A stretch of DNA of 9,235 nt from Methylomonas sp. (GTDB lineage Bacteria > Pseudomonadota > Gammaproteobacteria > Methylococcales > Methylomonadaceae): assembly GCA_026990815.1 (NCBI GenBank), contig JALXCS010000016.1:1-9235 (forward strand), given 5' to 3'. The notes under the pieces were generated by a model. It saw nothing but the letters and a program-made list of their open reading frames with translations, was not told where the DNA came from and did no database searches. Numbering within the stretch: position 1 is the first letter of the stretch; each line of letters opens with the position of its first letter. Position numbers and translations under genes: made by a program. This document shows, in pieces, positions 1-7,134 of this stretch.

Positions 1-2
1 TA

Positions 3-2363
3 ATTAAAAAACAGCAAGGGGAAAAAAATCAATTGTTAGTGTTAAGATCCACTGTTCCAGTAAAAATTTTCTCACGGGAAGGCAAACACACTCCAATTTT
101 AAAAATTATTTTTAATGATAATACCATGCCAATAGCGCTTAAACCTTCTTTGAATTGGACTACTGCTAAATCTACAGTAAAAAATATAAATTCGGATATA
201 TTAGGAACTGATGGTAATTCAAGTGTTAGCTTTATACAGTTTAAGTTACCCAACCAAAAAATCAAGACGGCGACTTTAGTTCTTTGGCCCAAAAAAATCT
301 TTGGAAATGGGAAAATTCAAGTCTTTGATTTGGATTTTAATGACAGTTCATCACAAATGATTCCCGGAATAGCAAACACTAAAACTTCCTTTTCTGAACT
401 TAGAACCCATCCAGATGTTATCTTTGTTGATACTTTTGATGATAATAAATTAAAGCCTGAATGGTTTCAGCAGGTTAAACTAGACCGAAGTCACAGTCAA
501 ATTGAAAATGGTTATTTATCCGGGGGAAGCTATCCTGAAGACAACCACTCATTATTTAACATAAGATATTTTTTTAAAAAAAACTGGGGATTTGAACCTA
601 CCGAAATGTATCTTAGATACTCAATAAGGTTTCATGATGATTTCATTTATGCGACTCAAGGAGGAAAGGCTCCTGGTTTATCTGGAACTTACAATACATG
701 CGGTTGGGGCGGTAGAAAGCCAAGTAAAACGTGCAATGGGTGGTCTGCCAGAATGAGCTTTGGTCTTCCAATTAAAACTGGTTTATACAAAGACATGATT
801 CCTATAGGCACATATCTATATCATATTGATCAGCAAGGATACTACGGAGATGGTGAAAAATGGCAAGCTTTTTGTTCTTTTGGAAAATGGTGCGAGCTAG
901 AACAATATGTAAAATTAAATACACCTGGAAAAAATGATGGGATTCTACGAGGCTTTCATAACGGGAAACTTGTGTATGAACGAAAAGATATACGTTTCCG
1001 TTTGCTTGAAAATATAAAAATAGAAGATGCATGGATATTACTCTATCATGGGGGCATGGGATTTCCAACAAAACCTATTCACGCTGATATTGATAACATC
1101 GTGATTTCTAAGTCTTATGTTGGAATGTTAAAAAATCAAGATTCTCCCCACCATTCTGATAACACAAATTCAAGGGTTCATGCCCCTATAAATTCAGCAG
1201 CCTCAAATATTCCATTAAAAACTGGCTATTTAACTAGAAATACTAAACACTCTATTCCTGTTAAGGATACATTAAAAAAATTTAAAAAAAATCTTCAATT
1301 GTTGAGTATTCCAAAAAATACAATAATTGATTTAGGTAGCTTTTCCTGCACTAATCCTGAAGGAGATGGCCAAAGTTGCAAGAAGGTAACTGACTATAGC
1401 GGCATGGTTTATGACCAAAACCATCATCAAATTTTAATGTTTGGCGGGGGGCATTCAACAACTTTTACTGATTCAGTATTTATTTTTAATTTTAACTCCC
1501 TTACTTGGAAAGAAGATTACCCTCCAACTCCTTGTACTTTGGAATATATGAATAAAGATAATTATCATATCAATACTGCTTGGAAAACTGGCCCACAGGG
1601 ACCATATCCAAGACCAATTTCAAGACACACTTATGACCTTCTTGCAGTAGCAACTGGTCTCCCTGATCTCATAATGATGATGTGGCCAAATGGTCATTCA
1701 CATTCTTGTCCTCCCAATGCTAAGTGGACGTCAACATTTAAAGCCAAACCAATGGTGGCACATTACAATCTAAAAAATAAGAAGTGGTTATTTAGCAAAA
1801 CAGCCGAACCTGATGGCAGGCCATACAAACCACATGAATATACTGCTGCTGAATACGACCCTGTTTCTGGTATGATTATTCTTCTTGGCCGATACGGTTT
1901 ATATTTGTATAACCCAATTGATCGAACGAAAACAAGGTTAATTGATTACCGCTCTTATGATGGTAACTATGAAAAAATGGGTATTGCAAATGAACTTGTA
2001 TATTATCCTCCGAATGACAAAATGTATTACTTTAGTCGAAAATCAAAAAGCGTCTGGGAAATAAATCTAAATAGGGAAAATTTAGCCCTATCGACTGTAA
2101 AAGAATTAATGACTAAAGGGGACTATCCTGAACACGCTGAACCCGGCTATGCTTATGATAGTATCAATGAAGTAATAGCGGGAGCGGTTTTTAATAACAA
2201 GTTTTATATTTTTGATCCAAAAACGAAAACCTGGTCACATCAAATAGTTTCTGGAGGAAAACCAGGTACGATGGAATTTCATTGTATTGCTTTTGACCCC
2301 GTTGATAATGTTTTTATATTCCTTACCAAAGGTTTCAGAACATGGGCCTACCGATATAAATAA
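3..2363 (+). CDS. Putative secreted PL14-like polysaccharide lyase with C-terminal kelch/galactose-oxidase-like propeller (5' end probably missing)
   Basis: Residues are numbered from a TTG at 33. Residues about 1-125 look like a beta-rich, CBM/DNRLRE-like module (SFIQFKL, then TATLVLW). Residues about 130-360 resemble polysaccharide lyase family 14: GGKAPGL (Lys212), WSAR (Ser238, Arg240), TYLYH (Tyr261, Tyr263), LNTPGKNDG and a closing DIDNIVIS. In the family these Lys, Ser, Arg and Tyr residues match those reported as catalytic in the chlorovirus alginate/glucuronan lyase. A polar linker (about 366-425) leads to residues 430-776, where kelch-like blades repeat, for example ILMFGGGH, MIILLGRYGLYLYNP and NKFYIFDPKTKTWS. 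Paired cysteines (223/234, 281/287, 439/449) suggest an exported protein. The frame is open to the window edge and no signal peptide follows the TTG, so the start probably lies upstream, although AAGGGG at 16-21 could serve the TTG. The inferred role is cleavage of a uronic-acid polymer. The lyase assignment is fairly sure; the substrate is not. Confidence 0.75.
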   Translation: MKKQQGEKNQLLVLRSTVPVKIFSREGKHTPILKIIFNDNTMPIALKPSLNWTTAKSTVKNINSDILGTDGNSSVSFIQFKLPNQKIKTATLVLWPKKIFGNGKIQVFDLDFNDSSSQMIPGIANTKTSFSELRTHPDVIFVDTFDDNKLKPEWFQQVKLDRSHSQIENGYLSGGSYPEDNHSLFNIRYFFKKNWGFEPTEMYLRYSIRFHDDFIYATQGGKAPGLSGTYNTCGWGGRKPSKTCNGWSARMSFGLPIKTGLYKDMIPIGTYLYHIDQQGYYGDGEKWQAFCSFGKWCELEQYVKLNTPGKNDGILRGFHNGKLVYERKDIRFRLLENIKIEDAWILLYHGGMGFPTKPIHADIDNIVISKSYVGMLKNQDSPHHSDNTNSRVHAPINSAASNIPLKTGYLTRNTKHSIPVKDTLKKFKKNLQLLSIPKNTIIDLGSFSCTNPEGDGQSCKKVTDYSGMVYDQNHHQILMFGGGHSTTFTDSVFIFNFNSLTWKEDYPPTPCTLEYMNKDNYHINTAWKTGPQGPYPRPISRHTYDLLAVATGLPDLIMMMWPNGHSHSCPPNAKWTSTFKAKPMVAHYNLKNKKWLFSKTAEPDGRPYKPHEYTAAEYDPVSGMIILLGRYGLYLYNPIDRTKTRLIDYRSYDGNYEKMGIANELVYYPPNDKMYYFSRKSKSVWEINLNRENLALSTVKELMTKGDYPEHAEPGYAYDSINEVIAGAVFNNKFYIFDPKTKTWSHQIVSGGKPGTMEFHCIAFDPVDNVFIFLTKGFRTWAYRYK

Positions 2364-2384
2364 TCCACCCAAATTCAGTACTTG

Positions 2385-3596
2385 TTATAAATCACAAAAC
2401 TGGTGAAAAATATTTTGATATCCATTAATACTTTTTTTCCAGTTCCGTTTTTCTTCTACATATTTTCTGGCGTTTACTTTAAATTTTTGCCAATCATTTT
2501 TATGGGTAAGCATTTGATTAACTTTTCGGACTAAATCATCCTTGCTGTTTGCTTTAAACAATAAACCATTCTCTCCATTTTCGATCATTTCTTTATGCCC
2601 ACCAACATCCGAAGCAATAACTAACCGACCTTGAGCCATTGCTTCCAATGGTTTTAAAGGGGTAACTATTTCAGTCAATCGCATGGATAATCTAGGATAC
2701 ACAAAGATATCAACAAGATTATAATATTTACTAATTTCTGCATGGGAAACGCGTCCCGTAAAAATTACAGAATCCGTTAATTTCAATTTTCGTACTTTTT
2801 GTTTCAAAATATCTTCTTGAACGCCACCGCCAACAAGCAGCAATTTTAATCCAGGAGATGACTTTATAATTTCTGGTAATGCTTCAATAAGCAAAGCCAA
2901 TCCTTCATATTCATAAAAGGAGCCTATAAATCCGAGAACTATTTGATCTGATAAACCAAGTTTTTTCTGAAGTGACTCTTCTGGAATTCCATTATAAGAA
3001 AAACTATCAATATCTACGGCATTCGGAATAACTGTAATTTTGTCTTCTGCTATTCCTCTGGCTTTTATATCATCTTTCAAGCCTTGGCAAATAGTGGTTA
3101 TGAAATTTGCACGTTTAAGAACATAAGTTTCCAAAGCTCTACTGATACGATAACGCAAGTCGCCTTCTTTACAAGTACCATGATTAACAGCTGCATCTTC
3201 CCAGGATGCGCGCATTTCATATACAACAGGAATATTGTGTTTTTTTGCTACAAGTAAAGCAGCAAGTCCATTTAGGCAGGGAGAGTGAGCTTGAATAATA
3301 TCAATCTTTTCAAATGATAAAATTTGCTCAATTCTTTTTCTTGTTGCGTTAATTACAGCCCATTGATTAAGAACTGGTAATTTATCAAGTAATTCATTAT
3401 TTACCCTGCTTCGATAGAAATGGAATCCATCAATTTCTTCTTCAAGCTCATTGCCTTGGTAAGCAAAATGTTTGGGTGACGTTAAATGTATTGTTTCATA
3501 CCCAAGGTCTCGTTGCCCACGTAATATGGCTAGACTTCTAAAGGTGTAACCACTGTGTAATGGAATTGAATGATCAAAAATATGCAAGATACGCAT
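2385..3596 (-). CDS. GT4-family glycosyltransferase, XrtA/PEP-CTERM-associated type (TIGR04063-like)
   Basis: This 403-residue cytoplasmic glycosyltransferase of the GT-B fold should add one sugar from a nucleotide donor to a lipid-linked EPS intermediate. The N-terminus (MRILHIFDHSIPLHSGYTFR, then HLTSPKH) is typical of the TIGR04063 group found beside exosortase A EPS genes. The acceptor-side Rossmann domain covers about 1-185 (Gly16 in HSGY; YEMRASWED at 126-134). The donor-side domain follows, with PNAVD at 191-195, GFIGSF at 222-227, LLLVGGG at 252-258 and the donor-binding block at 300-323, where Glu309 and Glu318 are separated by eight residues rather than the classic seven. The length is normal. 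The ATG follows the upstream stop by one base (TAATATG) and has no strong Shine-Dalgarno sequence, which suggests translational coupling. It is the last gene of the operon and converges with the lyase gene. The donor and acceptor sugars cannot be read from the sequence. Confidence 0.87.
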   Translation of the reverse strand: MRILHIFDHSIPLHSGYTFRSLAILRGQRDLGYETIHLTSPKHFAYQGNELEEEIDGFHFYRSRVNNELLDKLPVLNQWAVINATRKRIEQILSFEKIDIIQAHSPCLNGLAALLVAKKHNIPVVYEMRASWEDAAVNHGTCKEGDLRYRISRALETYVLKRANFITTICQGLKDDIKARGIAEDKITVIPNAVDIDSFSYNGIPEESLQKKLGLSDQIVLGFIGSFYEYEGLALLIEALPEIIKSSPGLKLLLVGGGVQEDILKQKVRKLKLTDSVIFTGRVSHAEISKYYNLVDIFVYPRLSMRLTEIVTPLKPLEAMAQGRLVIASDVGGHKEMIENGENGLLFKANSKDDLVRKVNQMLTHKNDWQKFKVNARKYVEEKRNWKKSINGYQNIFHQFCDL

Positions 3597-3597
3597 A

Positions 3598-4602
3598 TTA
3601 TGCTGCTTTATGTTTTTGGAAATACTGCCAGGTATTCCAAATTTGAAAAACTAGTAATATCCCTAAAAGACAACCTGCAAACGCAATGGTTATTAATTCG
3701 ACTTTAAGACTTAACAGATCTTCAATCATTTTTTCATTTTTTTTTGTTTTAATTATCTTTATCCTTGGATGGATACCAATAGCAATAGCAGTTAACTGTT
3801 CTAAAGATCGCGAAATTTTACCCGTCAATTTAACAATTGGATTATGCTCATACGAAAATATATTGTTACCCCACCAAAGGTAAAACTGGTTTTTTCCTCT
3901 ATCAAAATATTCTAATAAATGATCCCTGTCTTTAAATCCAAACCGACTTTTAACGATAGGAATGATCTTAATGTCTTCCGGGTCGCGTAACAAGCGTTCA
4001 CGAAACTCCAAAACCGACAATAACTCTCCACTACTCTTGCTGCGCACATAAAAGCTATTGAACACATCAAGAAAAATCCATTTTTTTAGCTGCGAGTCAT
4101 AAATCTCATTGAATGCATGACCCCAGCCACCAAAACCATCAAAAGCCATGCCCCATTCACGCACTGGTATGTTTTCCGTTTTAGCCATTGCATTGATAAC
4201 CTGAGTAAAATCCGCGCAGTATCCTGTCCCTTGTTGTGTTATTCCTTCGTAAGCAGTAACTGTATCTGATAAAATTCCGCCGCCCTTAGCTTTCTTAACT
4301 TGAAGTAAATGTTCCGCAATCCTGATGATTTTGTTGTATTCGCTCAAATTTTTTATACCTTCCTTAAAAATTTGTTGATGAACATTTTTAAAATAATTTG
4401 TCGGTTCTAAGGTTTCTTGCTTATAAGAATCGGGTGCATGGCCAGGTAACCAATCAAAATCTGATTTTACCCCTACTTCTGCAATCAACGCATTTCTTAA
4501 TCTCGCTGCTTCTGTCGAAGGCGTTGCAAGTGTTACCAGCCAAAATGCTAAACTAACAAGAAGTAAAGCATTGACAGCAATCCCTAAAAGCCTGATTTTC
4601 AC
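3598..4602 (-). CDS. Membrane-anchored transglutaminase-like (papain-fold) protein
   Basis: The protein has 334 residues when started at the GTG at 4602. A hydrophobic segment (about 5-26) after MKIR is a membrane anchor or uncleaved signal. The central domain has the transglutaminase-core triad: Cys129 in GTGYCADF, His162 in GWGHAFNE and Asp179 in FLDVFN. A second hydrophobic segment covers about 301-322. The catalytic domain is probably periplasmic, but the lysine-rich stretch at 280-300 fits the positive-inside rule poorly, so topology is uncertain. Members of this fold crosslink proteins, hydrolyse amide bonds or act as proteases; none of these can be chosen here. The longer frame opens with TTG at 4608, but GAGGGA (4610-4615) is only 1 bp from it and 7 bp from the GTG. 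The GTG overlaps the algD stop as GTGA, the same arrangement as the operon's first junction. Its place between algD and a glycosyltransferase implies a role in EPS assembly or attachment. Confidence 0.8.
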   Translation of the reverse strand: MKIRLLGIAVNALLLVSLAFWLVTLATPSTEAARLRNALIAEVGVKSDFDWLPGHAPDSYKQETLEPTNYFKNVHQQIFKEGIKNLSEYNKIIRIAEHLLQVKKAKGGGILSDTVTAYEGITQQGTGYCADFTQVINAMAKTENIPVREWGMAFDGFGGWGHAFNEIYDSQLKKWIFLDVFNSFYVRSKSSGELLSVLEFRERLLRDPEDIKIIPIVKSRFGFKDRDHLLEYFDRGKNQFYLWWGNNIFSYEHNPIVKLTGKISRSLEQLTAIAIGIHPRIKIIKTKKNEKMIEDLLSLKVELITIAFAGCLLGILLVFQIWNTWQYFQKHKAA

Positions 4603-5915
4603 CAGCAAATCCCTCGATAATCACAGTTGAGCTTATCACTATCTGGTATGTTAACTAGGTCAAATACAATTTGCGCGGAGCGAATATTCTTATGAATCAG
4701 ATCAATTAATTCCTTATCATTAAGGCCAACAATGACAACCTCACTATTTTTTATCATTTCCTCACAGTCATCGACCATTAATTCGCCAATATGAGGGATG
4801 CTTTCATTAATATATTTTTTATTTGCACCCAATAATCGAGATAAATTAACTTCAGGATCATAAATTGATAAATCCAGCCCTTTGCCAATAAACTGCTCAG
4901 TAATGGTTACCATGGGACTTTCTCTTAAATCATCGGTACCGCTCTTAAAGCTAAGCCCTATCATGCCAATCTTACGTTTCCCGGTTGACAACACTTCGTT
5001 AATCGCATGATCCGTATGTATTTTATTGGATTGCAATACTCCTGCTAACATGGGTATTTCAACATCTCTCATCTTGGCCATATGAACTGTAGCACGAAGA
5101 TCTTTCGGTAAACACGAGCCACCAAAAGCAAAACCTGGTTTTAAATATGCCGGCGAGATATTTAAATGAGTATCTTTACAAATTAATCCCATCACTTCAT
5201 GAGGGTCAACGCCTAATGATTGTGATAATCTAGCAACTTCGTTAGCAAATGTAATTTTCAATGCATGAAAGTCATTACAGCAAAATTTCAACATTTCAGC
5301 TGTTTTGATGCTGCAAACATGAAAATCACAAGGTAAATGACCAAACAAAGATTTTAATTTCTCTTCCGCTTTTTCCGAATGTGTCCCAATAACAGTAAAT
5401 GGAGGGTTATCGTAATCTTTTATTGAAGTGCCTTCACGCAAAAATTCTGGTTGGAAGCATAAATCAAAATCAACACCGTCTTTTTTTCCTGAAGTTTTTT
5501 CAATAATGGGTCGCATCACATCTTCCAATGTGCCCGGGGTTACTGTGGAGCGCAAAACAAAGACATGATGTTCGTTTTTATTGGCAATAGCCTCTCCAAG
5601 TTGTTCTGAAAGGCGCAATAAAGCAGATTGATCCTGACTGCCATTTGACGCAGAAGGTGTGCCGACACAAATAAATGACACTTCAGTATTCTGAATGGCT
5701 TCATCAACATCCTGAGTCACTTTTACCAAACCTGAGTCAGCAACATTTGCCATTAACTCAGCCATTCCCTCTTCAATAATGGGGGTCTGGCCACTGGCAA
5801 TCAAATCGAGCTTAACTTGGTCAATATCAACACCATAAACTTCATGACCATCACGCGCTAAACATCCGAGCGATACGGCTCCCACATACCCTAAGCCAAA
5901 AATACTATTTTTCAC
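4599..5915 (-). CDS. algD: GDP-mannose 6-dehydrogenase (AlgD-like)
   Basis: This cytoplasmic enzyme should oxidise GDP-mannose with two NAD+ to GDP-mannuronic acid, the activated precursor of alginate-type uronic acids. From the GTG at 5915 the protein has 438 residues, close to Pseudomonas AlgD (436). It carries the N-terminal NAD-binding loop GLGYVG (7-12) with Asp30 after strand 2, FICVGTP (81-87), LRSTVTPGT (121-129), FLREGT with Glu161, Lys210, the helix CNDFHALKITFANE (213-226), the catalytic Cys268 in GFAFGGSCLPKD, GLSFKSGTDDLRESP (320-334) and the AlgD-like ending GICW. With this start the residue numbers coincide with those known for AlgD (Glu161, Lys210, Cys268). The frame extends upstream to an ATG at 5969, but that would overlap the preceding gene by 35 bp and add 18 residues that the family lacks. 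UDP-glucose dehydrogenase is the main alternative, but the GDP-mannose-specific blocks argue against it. Confidence 0.92.
   Translation of the reverse strand: MKNSIFGLGYVGAVSLGCLARDGHEVYGVDIDQVKLDLIASGQTPIIEEGMAELMANVADSGLVKVTQDVDEAIQNTEVSFICVGTPSASNGSQDQSALLRLSEQLGEAIANKNEHHVFVLRSTVTPGTLEDVMRPIIEKTSGKKDGVDFDLCFQPEFLREGTSIKDYDNPPFTVIGTHSEKAEEKLKSLFGHLPCDFHVCSIKTAEMLKFCCNDFHALKITFANEVARLSQSLGVDPHEVMGLICKDTHLNISPAYLKPGFAFGGSCLPKDLRATVHMAKMRDVEIPMLAGVLQSNKIHTDHAINEVLSTGKRKIGMIGLSFKSGTDDLRESPMVTITEQFIGKGLDLSIYDPEVNLSRLLGANKKYINESIPHIGELMVDDCEEMIKNSEVVIVGLNDKELIDLIHKNIRSAQIVFDLVNIPDSDKLNCDYRGICW
4610..4615 (-). promoter_or_regulatory. Shine-Dalgarno sequence that decides the transglutaminase start
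   Basis: On the minus strand GAGGGA lies 7 bp before the GTG at 4602-4600 but only 1 bp before the TTG at 4608. This spacing favours the GTG, whose last two bases form part of the algD TGA stop (GTGA). The site lies inside the last codons of algD, so the two genes are probably translationally coupled. Confidence 0.6.
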
Positions 5916-5923
5916 CTGCTTTA

Positions 5924-5929
5924 CCCTCT
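5924..5929 (-). promoter_or_regulatory. Shine-Dalgarno sequence that decides the algD start
   Basis: On the minus strand AGAGGG lies 8 bp before the GTG at 5915-5913. It falls in the 19-bp gap after the stop of the upstream glycosyltransferase gene. It supports the GTG start over the longer frame starting at 5969, which would begin inside the preceding gene. Confidence 0.7.
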
Positions 5930-5934
5930 GTAAA

Positions 5935-7134
5935 TCACTTCTTAAAATTGTTGATGCATCGTTCGACAATTTGGTCCAAACGCTTCATTGAATTTGGCCA
6001 ATAATGATTATCTAACATTCGTTGCCGACCGGCTTGTGAGTATTTCTCTCTTAGTTCTGGATTTTCCAGGATAGAGAAAATAGCGTCCACATAGTCATTT
6101 GTATGTTCCGCTTCAAGAAAATGTTCACCTGCAATTGCATCAATTCCACCCGCCGCCTGTTTACTGCATACGACTGGCACACCCATTGCCATTGCCTCAA
6201 GAATTTTGTTTTGAGTGCCTCGTGCAATATTCAGTGGCGCTACCATCAGTACAGATCCCCTGACATATGGGCGTACATCATCAACCGTTCCCGTTACCGT
6301 AACTCCGGGTAAATCAGCCAGCTTCAAGATTTCTTTGGATGGATTCGCGCCAATAATGATAAGTTTAGTCGATGGTTTTTTATTTTGTAGTCGTGGCAAG
6401 ATATCCTGGCAAAATCGAATCATGCATTCCTGATTAGGATAATAATCCATTCGACCAATAAAACTAATGGTATCAGGATCAAATCCCGGCTCATCGGGGT
6501 CTGGTGCGAAAAATTCATGATCCACGCCATTTGGAAACCAGTCTGTATCAACACCGGTTTGATAACTATTCAAAGTTTCCAGTTCTGCTTTGGTTGTACA
6601 AGTACATAGATCAAACTGCTTAGCAAGCCGTTTCTCTTCTCTCAACAATTTGCTTCCTTCAAGCCAGTATCCAATATTCAGTGGAAATGATCGCATTTTT
6701 GAGTAAATCAGCCATTTTTGCGAATCCATATCGCCAAAATCCAGAATTTTAGGTATTCCTTTGACATGAGAGACATATTGCGCCACTGAAGAGCAATGCA
6801 CAAAAATCAAATCAAATTTTTCATTTTCAAGCAGAGCATCAATCTCCTTTTTTAAATCAGGTGAATAGAAATAGCCCATCGACGAAGGAACTGTCGTAGG
6901 CAATCGTAAAATCATACGGAGTGTTTGCCACGGCTCTCTCACCTGTCCCATAATGAATCGTTTACAATGACCAGCCAAGCCTTCACCCTCCTTGCCTTCT
7001 TCATCAGAACGGGATAATGATGCAACTGTCACTTCATGTTGCTCATTAAAATGATTAATCATGTTAAACGGCCTGATTTTCCCCCCTCTTTTGGGCGGAA
7101 AGGGGAAGCGATGACAAACGTATAAAACTTTCAC
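5935..7134 (-). CDS. GT4-family glycosyltransferase, XrtA/PEP-CTERM-associated type (TIGR03087-like)
   Basis: This 399-residue GT-B glycosyltransferase should transfer a sugar from a nucleotide donor during EPS repeat-unit assembly at the cytoplasmic face. The start (MKVLYVCHRFPFPPKRGGKI) and the block DFGDMDSQKW (132-141) are characteristic of the TIGR03087 family, which usually follows the amidotransferase in exosortase A EPS clusters, as here. The donor domain holds PNGVD (201-205), FIGRMDYYPN (225-234), LIIIGANPS (258-266) and the donor-binding stretch GTQNKILEAMAMGVPVV (306-322), with Glu313 at the usual donor-ribose position. The start is a GTG whose bases overlap the TGA stop of the amidotransferase gene (GTGA, 7131-7134). 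AGGTGA at 7144-7149 lies 9 bp upstream and inside that gene, so coupled translation is likely. Length is normal and no residue looks damaged. The sugar specificity cannot be told from sequence. Confidence 0.88.
   Translation of the reverse strand: MKVLYVCHRFPFPPKRGGKIRPFNMINHFNEQHEVTVASLSRSDEEGKEGEGLAGHCKRFIMGQVREPWQTLRMILRLPTTVPSSMGYFYSPDLKKEIDALLENEKFDLIFVHCSSVAQYVSHVKGIPKILDFGDMDSQKWLIYSKMRSFPLNIGYWLEGSKLLREEKRLAKQFDLCTCTTKAELETLNSYQTGVDTDWFPNGVDHEFFAPDPDEPGFDPDTISFIGRMDYYPNQECMIRFCQDILPRLQNKKPSTKLIIIGANPSKEILKLADLPGVTVTGTVDDVRPYVRGSVLMVAPLNIARGTQNKILEAMAMGVPVVCSKQAAGGIDAIAGEHFLEAEHTNDYVDAIFSILENPELREKYSQAGRQRMLDNHYWPNSMKRLDQIVERCINNFKK

Noticed and set aside
29..292. Minus-strand open frame of 87 codons opposite the lyase N-terminus
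   Set aside because: It lies wholly antisense to a gene with clear domain signatures, has no recognisable motif and no convincing ribosome binding site.
802..1071. Minus-strand open frame of 89 codons
   Set aside because: It is antisense to the lyase catalytic domain, which has conserved motifs in its own frame; nothing supports translation here.
2407..2416. AAAATATTTT palindrome
   Set aside because: A short A/T-only palindrome inside coding sequence is expected by chance at this base composition.
3686..3883. Plus-strand open frame of 65 codons with a hydrophobic stretch
   Set aside because: It is the shadow of the C-terminal part of the transglutaminase-like gene; the hydrophobicity is a by-product of its A/T-rich codons.
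6103..6433. Two overlapping plus-strand open frames
   Set aside because: Both are antisense to the donor-binding domain of the TIGR03087-like glycosyltransferase and show no protein-family features.
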